A DNA stretch of 64,000 bases from Mesorhizobium caraganae (GTDB lineage: Bacteria; Pseudomonadota; Alphaproteobacteria; Rhizobiales; Rhizobiaceae): positions 55,107-119,106 of the forward strand of contig NZ_JAFCGY010000017.1 of assembly GCF_016836705.1 (NCBI RefSeq). The letters run 5' to 3'. A program made the translations under genes and the position numbers. The notes beneath the pieces are model-generated. The model was not told the origin of the DNA, searched no databases, and worked only from the letters and a program-made list of their open reading frames with translations. The first letter of the stretch is position 1. Every line of letters begins with the position of its first letter. Shown here in pieces: positions 25,362 through 33,098 of the stretch.

Positions 25362-26894
25362 TCAAAGTCCGAGTTTGGCGGCAAGGCCGATACGCTGCAA
25401 TTTGCCCGTCGCGCCCTTGGGGATCTCGTCCAGGATCAGGATCTTGCGCGGCACCTTGAAGTCGGCAAGCCGCGTTGCGGCATAGCTGCGAATGTCGCCC
25501 TCGGTGGCACTGATACCTTCGCGCAGCACTACTGCCGCCGCCACCTCCTCGCCAAGCTTGTCATGCGGCATGGCGAAAGTGACGACCTGCGCCACCGCCG
25601 GATGATCCATCAGCACGTCGTCGACCTCGAGCGGCGAGATCTTTTCGCCGCCGCGGTTGATGATCTCCTTGAGCCGTCCGGTGACGCGCAGATAGAAGTC
25701 CTCGTCGAGCACGCCCTGGTCGCCGGTATGGAACCAGCCATGGGCGAAGGCGCTGGCGTTGGCATCCGGGTTCTTCTCGTAGCCATTCGTCACATTGGGG
25801 CCGCGAATGACGATCTCGCCGGTTTCGCCGGGTTCGAGCAGCCGCCCGTCGGGCGCCATGACAGCCACTTCCGGCCCAGCCGCAGCGCCGACGCTGCCCG
25901 GTTTGCGTTGGCCCGGCGGCAGTCGGTTCGAGGCCATCTGGTGCGCCGCCTCGGTCATCCCATAGGATTCGATCACCGGGCAGCCGAAGGTCGCCTCCAG
26001 TTCGGCCATCACCTGCGCCGGCAGCGATGCCGAGGACGAGCGGATGAAGCGCAGACGCGCTGCCGACAGTGCCTCGGTGTTGCGCGGCGCCCTAGGCAGG
26101 ATCGCCTGATGCATGGTCGGCACTGCGGTGTACCAGCTTGGTTGCGCCTCGCTCAGCCACTGGAAGAAGCGCAGCGCGTTGAAGCCGGGCGTGCAATAGA
26201 TGCTGCCGCCTGTTGCCAGCGACGACAGCACGGCCGCGATCAGGCCGTGGATGTGGAACAGCGGCATGATGTTGAGGCAGCGGTCATCGGCTGTCAGGCC
26301 TAGCGTGGCGCCGATATGGGCGGCCGAGGCCGCGATGTTGGCATGGCTGAGCGGCACCAGTTTTGGACGCGATGTCGTGCCGGAGGTGTGCAGCAAAAGT
26401 GCGATGTCGCCGTCTTGCGCCATATCGGGAACGGCCTGCGGTCCGATCGCCTCGCCCTCGATCATAAAACTTCCGGCCGGTGCGTCAGGCTGCGCGACCA
26501 GCCGGAGCACGCCAATACCAAGGCGTTCGGCCACCGTCACCGCGGGGCTGGTGTCGCCCTCCGCAATGAGGATCGCCTTGGCGCCGATGTCGGTCAGGTA
26601 GAAATCAAGCTCATCAGCCCGGTAGGCTGGATTGAGCGGCGCTGTCGAGGCAGTGGCCGCCACGGCGACAAAAGCGGTGGCCATCTCGGGCCCGTTCGGC
26701 AGCACGATCGCGACCCTGTCGCCCCGGCCGATGCCGCGCTCATGCAGCTGTTTTGCCGTGGCGGCGATCAGACCACGCAATCCGCCATGGCTGAGCGTCG
26801 CCCTGTCGGGTGCCAGGATCGCCGGAGCGTCATCAGCGCCGGCGGCCAGACGGCGGGAGAGCCCAAGGGAATTTTCGCTACTGGCCATGATCAC
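25362..26894 (-). CDS. Acyl-CoA ligase (ANL superfamily, oxalyl-CoA synthetase-like)
   Basis: 510 residues. The ATP-binding P-loop is LLLHTSGTTSRPKLVPLSH at about 170. Motif A5 is ESYGMTEAAHQ, the hinge aspartate lies in HTGDQG, and the catalytic lysine is in GATGKLQRIG near the C-terminus. Activates a carboxylic acid as acyl-AMP and then acyl-CoA. Overall it resembles the oxalyl-CoA or short-chain group rather than long-chain ligases. The GTG at 26894 has GGAAGGA 6 bases upstream; the ATG at 26888 is an alternative. It lies between the gamma-glutamyltransferase-like gene and the ketopantoate-reductase-like gene, in one operon. Confidence 0.85.
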   Translation of the reverse strand: MIMASSENSLGLSRRLAAGADDAPAILAPDRATLSHGGLRGLIAATAKQLHERGIGRGDRVAIVLPNGPEMATAFVAVAATASTAPLNPAYRADELDFYLTDIGAKAILIAEGDTSPAVTVAERLGIGVLRLVAQPDAPAGSFMIEGEAIGPQAVPDMAQDGDIALLLHTSGTTSRPKLVPLSHANIAASAAHIGATLGLTADDRCLNIMPLFHIHGLIAAVLSSLATGGSIYCTPGFNALRFFQWLSEAQPSWYTAVPTMHQAILPRAPRNTEALSAARLRFIRSSSASLPAQVMAELEATFGCPVIESYGMTEAAHQMASNRLPPGQRKPGSVGAAAGPEVAVMAPDGRLLEPGETGEIVIRGPNVTNGYEKNPDANASAFAHGWFHTGDQGVLDEDFYLRVTGRLKEIINRGGEKISPLEVDDVLMDHPAVAQVVTFAMPHDKLGEEVAAAVVLREGISATEGDIRSYAATRLADFKVPRKILILDEIPKGATGKLQRIGLAAKLGL

Positions 26895-26966
26895 CGACTA
26901 TCCTTCCAACCTGTCGAAATCCAGCCGCGACACGCCATTGTGACGTCATGGCAAAACCCGACCCTA

Positions 26967-28553
26967 TCAATATCCAAGCGCCATCCCGTCCTTGCGCGGA
27001 TCGGAGGCGCCGGTCAGCGTTCCCTTTTCCCAGTCGATCAGCACCACTTGCCCGCCGCCAAGAGGATGACGCGGCTCGGCTATGCGATGGCCACGCTTGC
27101 GCAGCCCTTCGATCGCCTCGGTGGGAATGCCGCGTTCGGCCTCCACAGTATCATCATTGTAGAACACCCGCGGCGCATCCAGCGCCTGCTGCGGATCCAT
27201 GCCGAAATCGATCATGTAGGTGAGCAGATGGACATGACCGAACGGCTGGTAGCCGCCGCCCATGACGCCGAACGGCATCACCACGCGGCCGTTCCTCGTC
27301 GCCATGCCCGGCATGATCGTGTGCATCGGCCGCTTGCCGGGCGCGATCGCGTTCGGGTGGGTCGGGTCGAGGCGGAAGCTCGAGCCGCGGTTCTGCAGCA
27401 CGACACCGCTCTTCGGACCGACGACGCCGCTGCCGAAGGAATAGTAGGTCGAGTTGATGAAGGAGACTGCGTTACGGTCACGGTCGACGATGGAGATGTA
27501 GACCGTGTCGCTGCCGGGCAGTTCCAGGCGCGGCAGATGCGTCATGGCGCGGTCGCGGTCGATGCCGGCGCGCAGCCGGTCCGCGTAGGCGCCGGACAGA
27601 AGCTGTTTTACCGGCACCGGGACATGGTCCTGGTCGCCGACATAGCGGTCGCGGTCCTGATAGGCCAGGCGCCCGGCCTCGATCTCCAGATGCAGGCGCT
27701 CGGCGCCATTGGGGTCGAGGCCGCCAAGCTTGAAGCCGGACAGCACGTTCAGCATCAAAAGCGCTGTCAGCCCCTGATTGTTCGGCGGCATCTGGTGGAT
27801 GTCGTAGCCGCCATAGGTGGTGCTGACCGGCGCCACGTAGTCGCCCTTGGTCGCGGCGAAATCCTCTTGGCTATGCAGCCCACCCAGTTCATTGAGTCGG
27901 CGCACCATGTCGTCGGCGACCGCACCTTCGTAGAAACCGGCGCGGCCGTGCTTGGCGATCACCCGCAAGGTGGCAGCGAGTTCCGGCTGGCGGTGGACAT
28001 CGCCGGCCTTCGGCGCCGTGCCGCCCGGCAGGAAGATGCGCGCGGCATGCTCGTCGGCCGACAGGTCGGTCTCCGGATCGGCCCAGTCGAAGGCGACGCG
28101 GTCATGCACGACATAGCCATTCTCGGCATAGTGGATGGCGGGCGCCAGCACCTCGGCGAGGCTCTTGCGGCCATGATCCTCCAACAGCCGGCTCCAGGCG
28201 TCGACGGCGCCCGGCACGGTCACCGCATGCGGTCCTTGTTTCGGAAGCTCGCTGTAGCCCTTGTCCAGGTACCAGTCGACCGTGGCCTTGGCAGGAGCCC
28301 GGCCCGAACCGTTGAAGGCCAGCACATTGCCTTGCCCCGCCGGGCTGTAGAGCACGAAACAATCGCCGCCGATGCCGGTCGACTGCGGTTCGACAACGCC
28401 CTGCACGGCGGCGGCGCAGACCGCGGCATCCATGGCATTGCCGCCGGAGCGCAGCATCTCGATTGCCGCAAGGGTTGCAAGCGGATGCGACGTCGCCGCA
28501 ACCGCTTCGGTGGCACGAACCGGCGAGCGGCCGGGGAATTGGAAATCACGCAT
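26967..28553 (-). CDS. Gamma-glutamyltransferase-family (Ntn) hydrolase
   Basis: 528 residues from the ATG at 28553 (MRDFQFPGRSPV). The frame is open further upstream but that part is antisense-like. Hallmarks are HPLATLAAIEMLRSGGNAMDAAV at the start, GIGGDCFVLY at about 60, and the self-processing site where a threonine in GSDTVYISIVD would become the N-terminal nucleophile of the small subunit. It also has the family block near MPFGVMGGG. No signal peptide is seen, which suggests the cytoplasmic YwrD-like branch. Together with the upstream amino-acid importer it may hydrolyse an imported gamma-glutamyl or related amide compound. Confidence 0.87.
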   Translation of the reverse strand: MRDFQFPGRSPVRATEAVAATSHPLATLAAIEMLRSGGNAMDAAVCAAAVQGVVEPQSTGIGGDCFVLYSPAGQGNVLAFNGSGRAPAKATVDWYLDKGYSELPKQGPHAVTVPGAVDAWSRLLEDHGRKSLAEVLAPAIHYAENGYVVHDRVAFDWADPETDLSADEHAARIFLPGGTAPKAGDVHRQPELAATLRVIAKHGRAGFYEGAVADDMVRRLNELGGLHSQEDFAATKGDYVAPVSTTYGGYDIHQMPPNNQGLTALLMLNVLSGFKLGGLDPNGAERLHLEIEAGRLAYQDRDRYVGDQDHVPVPVKQLLSGAYADRLRAGIDRDRAMTHLPRLELPGSDTVYISIVDRDRNAVSFINSTYYSFGSGVVGPKSGVVLQNRGSSFRLDPTHPNAIAPGKRPMHTIMPGMATRNGRVVMPFGVMGGGYQPFGHVHLLTYMIDFGMDPQQALDAPRVFYNDDTVEAERGIPTEAIEGLRKRGHRIAEPRHPLGGGQVVLIDWEKGTLTGASDPRKDGMALGY

Positions 28554-28683
28554 TCTGTCTTTGTATCCCTTGGTCTGATGGAAGCGACGTTGCCGCCATG
28601 GCGTAACACGACACGGCAACGGATCGCTTCGGTTTCTCGACACTGCGCATTTTGCCAATTCTCCTCGTTACGCCAGACGCGTA

Positions 28684-29376
28684 TCAGGCTCGGACCCGAT
28701 AAGGCGTGAGCCACGTTTCCAGTGCGTTCAGTGCCGAGATGATCGTGAAGTTGATGGTGAGATAGATCGCGCCAGCGGCCACGAAGACCTCGACGGCCCG
28801 ATAGGTCTGCGAAATGAGGCCCTGCGCGATGCCGGTGACCTCCATCAGCGTGATGATCGATGCAAGCGACGTCCCCTTGATCATGAGGATGATCTCGTTG
28901 CTGTAGCTCGGGATGGCTTGGCGTAGCGCCAGGGGCAGAACGACGAGGCGCAATGTCAGGAAGCGTGACATGCCGAGGGCGGAGGCTGCCTCGATCAGGC
29001 CGCGCGGCACAGCCTGTATCGCTCCTCGCAGGATCTCGCTGCCATAGGCCGCGGTATTGAGGCTGAGCGCGATGATGGCGCACCAGTACGGCTCGCGGAA
29101 CAGCCACCAGAGCCCGGCCGCCTGGAGTGACGGACGAAACTGGCCGAGGCCGTAATAGATGAGGAAGATCTGAACGAGCAGCGGCGTGCCGCGAAAGACC
29201 GCCACGAAGGAGCGTATGGGCCGGACCAGCATCCAGTGGTTCCCCTGCCGGGCCAGTGCGAGCAGCAGGGCCAAGACGAAGCCGATGGCGATCGACGAGC
29301 CGGCAAGCTGCAACGTCAATGGCAAGCCTGAGAGAAGGGTGGGAATGATCTCAACAAAGAAGGCGAAATCGATCAT
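28684..29376 (-). CDS. Polar amino-acid ABC transporter permease (second)
   Basis: A 230-residue HisM/GlnP-type inner-membrane permease with about five hydrophobic helices. The EAA loop is ALGMSRFLTLRLVVLPLALRQ. The start is the ATG at 29376, which overlaps the stop of the other permease by 4 bases; the longer open frame upstream is shadow. It pairs with the preceding permease as a heterodimer. The operon has no ATPase gene, so the ATPase must be shared with another system or lie elsewhere. Confidence 0.9.
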   Translation of the reverse strand: MIDFAFFVEIIPTLLSGLPLTLQLAGSSIAIGFVLALLLALARQGNHWMLVRPIRSFVAVFRGTPLLVQIFLIYYGLGQFRPSLQAAGLWWLFREPYWCAIIALSLNTAAYGSEILRGAIQAVPRGLIEAASALGMSRFLTLRLVVLPLALRQAIPSYSNEIILMIKGTSLASIITLMEVTGIAQGLISQTYRAVEVFVAAGAIYLTINFTIISALNALETWLTPYRVRA

Positions 29377-30086
29377 GCGTGGACTATGCCTCGCCACGCC
29401 CGAGCCTCGCCGTAGCGGAAGACCGAACCGGTCACGGCAGCGATGAGGAAGTAAAGCGTACCGGCAGCTATATAAAAGACGAAGGGCTCCCGCATCGATC
29501 CAGCGCCGATCTGAGCTTGCCGCATCAATTCGACCAAGCCGATCACGGAGATCAAGGCCGAATCCTTGAGCACGAGCTGCCAAACATTGCCGAGTCCCGG
29601 CAGGGCGTGCCGCATCAGTTGCGGCACGATGACGAGGCGCAGGGATTGGAAGCGGGACAGGCCGAGCGCCTTGCAAGCCTCAAACTGGCCGAGATCGACG
29701 GCGAGATACGCGCCGCGATAGACTTCGGCCTGATAAGCGCCCGAAATGATGCCGATCGCCAAGACGCCCGTCGCAAATGCCGGCAGTCCGATAAAGCCGG
29801 CGCCGCCGAAGAATTTACCGAGTTGCGTCAGCGCAATGCTGCCGCCGTAATACAGCAGGTAGATCGTCAGCAGATCGGGTACACCCCGAAACACCGTGCC
29901 ATAGCCCTTGGCGAGCCATGACGGGAGAGCTCTCGTCGAGAGCCGGCCTCCTGCTGCCACTGCGCCGAAGACGGCGCCGAGCAGGAAGCCGAGGACGGAA
30001 AGCGCAAACGTCACGCCCGCCGCCAGCAACAAGGCGCCGCCCCAGCCGCCCTTGCCCAGGGAAAGAATATGCAATGTATCCATCAT
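29373..30086 (-). CDS. Polar amino-acid ABC transporter permease (first)
   Basis: A 237-residue permease of the HisQ/OccQ type. The EAA loop is ALGLSRFQSLRLVIVPQL, and hydrophobic segments include GALLLAAGVTFALSVLGFLL. It resembles octopine, nopaline and lysine-arginine-ornithine importers. ATG codons at 30086 and 30083 are both possible. It lies 71 bases after the binding protein and overlaps the second permease by 4 bases, so translation is coupled. Confidence 0.9.
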   Translation of the reverse strand: MMDTLHILSLGKGGWGGALLLAAGVTFALSVLGFLLGAVFGAVAAGGRLSTRALPSWLAKGYGTVFRGVPDLLTIYLLYYGGSIALTQLGKFFGGAGFIGLPAFATGVLAIGIISGAYQAEVYRGAYLAVDLGQFEACKALGLSRFQSLRLVIVPQLMRHALPGLGNVWQLVLKDSALISVIGLVELMRQAQIGAGSMREPFVFYIAAGTLYFLIAAVTGSVFRYGEARAWRGIVHA

Positions 30087-30157
30087 GTGAACCGAAGCTT
30101 CAGCGTGCCGCCCGGCGAGTCGATCAATGCCGATCCGCCGGACGGGTCCGCCAGCGC

Positions 30158-31009
30158 CTACTTGACCGGCGTCACATCCGTCTTCACCCATTTTTCCGAG
30201 ATGCGTTTGATGGTGCCGTCAGCGATCGCGGCGCTGATCGCGTCGTTCAGCATCTCCTTGAGCTTGGTGTCTTCCTTGCGCAGTCCCGCACCCGTTCCGG
30301 CGCCGAACAGGCCGCCGACAAATCCCGGACCTGCAAGCGTGAAGCCGGAGAATTCAGGTTTTGCCAGCGTCGCGGCAAGTGCTGTCTTCTGAGCGAATAT
30401 TGCATCGATGCGGCCCGCCGCCAAATCGAGATCATGCTGCTCGGTTGTCTTGTATTCGCGGATTTCCACCGTGTCGCCGAAGTATTTCTTCAGGAATTCG
30501 AGCATGGTCGTCGCCGCCTGGACGCCGACCACCTTGCCCTTCAGCAGCGGCTTCAACTTGTCGATCGCGGCCTTGGACGCGGCTTCGTCATCCAGTTTGA
30601 ATTTTTCAGTCGAAACACCGAGTTTGCCGAGCTCGCTATCCTTGGCGACCGCAAACCCGCCCGGATCGATCGCATAAGGTTGCGTGAAGTCGATGGTCTC
30701 GAGGCGCTTCGCCGTGATGAACATGCCGGCCATGATCACATCGAACTTACCGACCTTCAACGATGGAATAAGACCGTCCCAGTCCTGGGCGATGATGGTG
30801 CATTTGATCTTCATCCGCGCGCAAAGATCATTGGCGAGTTCGATCTCCAGTCCGTCGAGCTTGCCGTCTGCGTTGGTGAAGTTCCACGGAGCGTAGGCGC
30901 CCTCCGTGGCGATGGTTATGGCCTTGGGCGCGTCCTCTGCCAATGCGGTGTGCATGAAGCCGAGCATGCTGAGTGCGGCCGCAACTGCGGCCAAACGACA
31001 AACTTTCAT
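30158..31009 (-). CDS. Amino-acid/opine ABC transporter substrate-binding protein
   Basis: A 283-residue SBP_bac_3 protein with a Sec signal (MKVCRLAAVAAALSMLGFMHTALA). The mature part begins with ITIATEGAYAPWNF and has the family core GLEIELANDLCARM and QDWDGLIPSLKVGKFDVIMAGM. Similarity in pattern is greatest to HisJ/ArgT/OccT/NocT, so the ligand is likely a basic amino acid or opine-like conjugate. It is the first transport gene after the GntR regulator (90-base gap). Confidence 0.9.
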   Translation of the reverse strand: MKVCRLAAVAAALSMLGFMHTALAEDAPKAITIATEGAYAPWNFTNADGKLDGLEIELANDLCARMKIKCTIIAQDWDGLIPSLKVGKFDVIMAGMFITAKRLETIDFTQPYAIDPGGFAVAKDSELGKLGVSTEKFKLDDEAASKAAIDKLKPLLKGKVVGVQAATTMLEFLKKYFGDTVEIREYKTTEQHDLDLAAGRIDAIFAQKTALAATLAKPEFSGFTLAGPGFVGGLFGAGTGAGLRKEDTKLKEMLNDAISAAIADGTIKRISEKWVKTDVTPVK

Positions 31010-31099
31010 GTGGTTCCCCTTTTTTGATAGGCTGATCGATCTGTTCCTACGTCCGGCCGCATTGCCGGTTCGAGGCCATTCTTGTCCGGCCGGCGTTCG

Positions 31100-31771
31100 T
31101 CACCGGCTCGGACTCACGAACTCGGCCAGCATCGGTGCCGTGCCGAGAATATGATCTTGCATCACCTGTTCCGCATGCCGTTCGTCGCCGGAACGCAGGG
31201 CCGCGATCACAGCGGCATGCTCCTCGCGCGCAGAATGCGGCTTGTCACACTCGTCGAACCAGATGCGCATGTAGGGCTCTATCACCACATGCAGCGCCGA
31301 TATCTGGTGGATAAGCTTGGGCCTCCGGCTTAGCGCACAGATGCGGCCATGGAATTCCTGATGGCGGACCACCCAGTCGCTGCTGCCGCTCTGGCCCGCG
31401 CGTTCCATGCGATCGAGCAGGCGCTCGAACTCTTCGATTTCCTCCTCATCGATCCGCGGCATCGCCAGCCTGACGGCGAGTCCCTCCAGAACGGAACGTA
31501 TCTCGAAGATCTCGTACAGCTCATCAACCGTGAGTCCGGCGACGACACATCCCCGATTGGGGCGCAGAACCACAAGCCCGTCCGAAGCCAGGCGCCGAAA
31601 GGCTTCCCGCACCGGCATGCGGCTCATGCCGATCTCGGCCGCAATCTCCTCGGGAATAAGCCGGTCGCCCGGTTTGAAGCGACCGAGGCGAAGGGCCCGC
31701 TGAACATGCCTGTACGCCTCCTCCTCTGCAGTGGCGGACGTGGGTGGCTCTACGGAAAAGGCTGCTGGCAC
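31100..31771 (-). CDS. GntR/FadR-type regulator of the downstream transport-catabolic operon
   Basis: A 223-residue regulator with an N-terminal winged helix (RLIPEEIAAEIGMSRMPVREAFRRL) and a C-terminal FCD all-helical ligand domain. The FCD metal or ligand residues are visible as EIRSVLEGLAVR, HQEFHGRI and H near EEHAAVIAAL. It is transcribed in the same direction as the binding protein, two permeases, gamma-glutamyltransferase, ligase and reductase genes, so it probably autoregulates and controls them. It is also divergent from the LysR gene. Confidence 0.88.
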   Translation of the reverse strand: MPAAFSVEPPTSATAEEEAYRHVQRALRLGRFKPGDRLIPEEIAAEIGMSRMPVREAFRRLASDGLVVLRPNRGCVVAGLTVDELYEIFEIRSVLEGLAVRLAMPRIDEEEIEEFERLLDRMERAGQSGSSDWVVRHQEFHGRICALSRRPKLIHQISALHVVIEPYMRIWFDECDKPHSAREEHAAVIAALRSGDERHAEQVMQDHILGTAPMLAEFVSPSR

Positions 31772-31790
31772 TCGGCACCCCGGAAAGTAT

Positions 31791-31813
31791 TTTTGTATCC
31801 ACGTATCATAAAA
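31791..31813. promoter_or_regulatory. Possible GntR operator with repeated GTATC
   Basis: The short AT-rich sequence TTTTGTATCC (31791-31800) followed by ACGTATCATAAAA (31801-31813) lies just upstream of the FCD regulator gene. It contains two GTATC units 3 bases apart and partial dyad symmetry at its ends. Its position fits an autoregulatory site; it is weak evidence alone. Confidence 0.3.
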
Positions 31814-32023
31814 TCCGGATTTGGTGCGGCGTCAATACCCGATAATGACGACGCTCTTAAGCGGAGTCTGGTCGGCAGTGCACCTATCCGGACGCGCCTG
31901 GGGGGCTCGTTGGCAGTATTGGGATGCGGTCGATTTGCTGGCGTGCAGTGCCGACCGGATGATGCATCGTTCGCGGACGTCTCCTCTAATTGCCATCCGA
32001 TGCATTTGGTGCAATCTGCTTTC

Positions 32024-32923
32024 ATGAAGATATCGGGGTCCGATCTCCATCTTTTTCGTGTTTTTGAAAGCGTAGCCCGCAATGGCGGCATGTCTGCGGC
32101 GCAGATGGAACTGTCGCTTAGCCAACCTACGGTCTCCAACCATCTCACCGCGCTTGAACAGCGGCTCGGGGTGAAATTGTGTGAACGAGGGCGTCGCGGG
32201 TTTTCGCTCACGGAGGAGGGGCGCCGGGTTTACGAAATCAGCACGGAAATCGCCGGGATGCTGGACGCCAACTCGGCCCGGCTTTCGTGCCTCAGAAGCG
32301 CTTTGGCGGGAAAGGTCGGCGTCGGTATTGTCGACTGCATGGCGACAGACCAAAATTTACGGATTTCTGACGCAATTGCCGAGCTTTCCGCAACCGCACC
32401 AGAAATCGAGTTAAATCTCAAGATCATGCGACCCAACGATATAACAAAGGCGGTGGCCGAAAACGACATAGACATTGGAATTGGTGGTTCTGACATCAAA
32501 GTCGCAAGCGTGAAATACCAAATCATCTACCGAGAAGAGCATGCGGTGTTTTGCGGATCGACGCATCCGTTGTTTCACCGAAAAGACGAGACGATTACGA
32601 GTGCGGAATGCTACGGCCATCCCTGGGTGCACAGAGGTTATTGGTATGGTATTCGGCGCAACCGCTTCGACAACTCATCCGCAAACCGCGTAACCTTTGA
32701 CATTGAGGCGCAGCTTTTGATGGTTCTGTCAGGCGCCTACCTCGGGGTCCTGCCGCTACACTTTGCGAGCTTGTTCGAACAGCAGGGGCGTCTGCGCCGA
32801 CTTCCCATTGCCGATGAGGCCTATTTCGCCGACATCGAGGTCGCCACGCGCGCAGGCGAACAGGCTGCCAACGTCGCCTATGTCCGCGACACGATCGTCA
32901 AGGCACACCGGATGCATTTGTAA
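32024..32923 (+). CDS. LysR-family transcriptional regulator
   Basis: 299 residues. The N-terminal helix-turn-helix is at about 20-45 (GGMSAAQMELSLSQPTVSNHLTALEQRLG). It is followed by the linker helix and a periplasmic-binding-like effector domain (VGVGIVDCMATD, DIDIGIGGSD, YGHPWVHRGYWYG). The start at 32024 is chosen because the homology begins there; the frame is open upstream through unrelated sequence. It lies 175 bases before the kinase-lyase fusion in the same direction and may control it. Confidence 0.87.
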   Translation: MKISGSDLHLFRVFESVARNGGMSAAQMELSLSQPTVSNHLTALEQRLGVKLCERGRRGFSLTEEGRRVYEISTEIAGMLDANSARLSCLRSALAGKVGVGIVDCMATDQNLRISDAIAELSATAPEIELNLKIMRPNDITKAVAENDIDIGIGGSDIKVASVKYQIIYREEHAVFCGSTHPLFHRKDETITSAECYGHPWVHRGYWYGIRRNRFDNSSANRVTFDIEAQLLMVLSGAYLGVLPLHFASLFEQQGRLRRLPIADEAYFADIEVATRAGEQAANVAYVRDTIVKAHRMHL

Positions 32924-33098
32924 AAACCAATGTATCGGTTCTCTGAATGATATTCTTCCCACGCCAGCAGAGGTCTAGCGTCTAGCACGGCTGGCGATGC
33001 GCAGGGCAAAAATGCCATCTGCGGACTTCCCTGCCAAATGTGCAGCAGCGATTCGGCCGCCGCGTCGAGCGTTTTGATCTTTGGCTTCAGGGTATGGA

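Noticed and set aside
26316..28709. 797-residue plus-strand open frame
   Set aside because: It is antisense to the acyl-CoA ligase and gamma-glutamyltransferase genes, whose motifs are unambiguous. Its Arg/His/Gly-rich sequence is typical of a shadow frame.
31349..32023. Upstream extension of the LysR frame (32024-32923)
   Set aside because: It runs antisense through the FCD-type GntR gene, and LysR homology begins exactly at the ATG at 32024.
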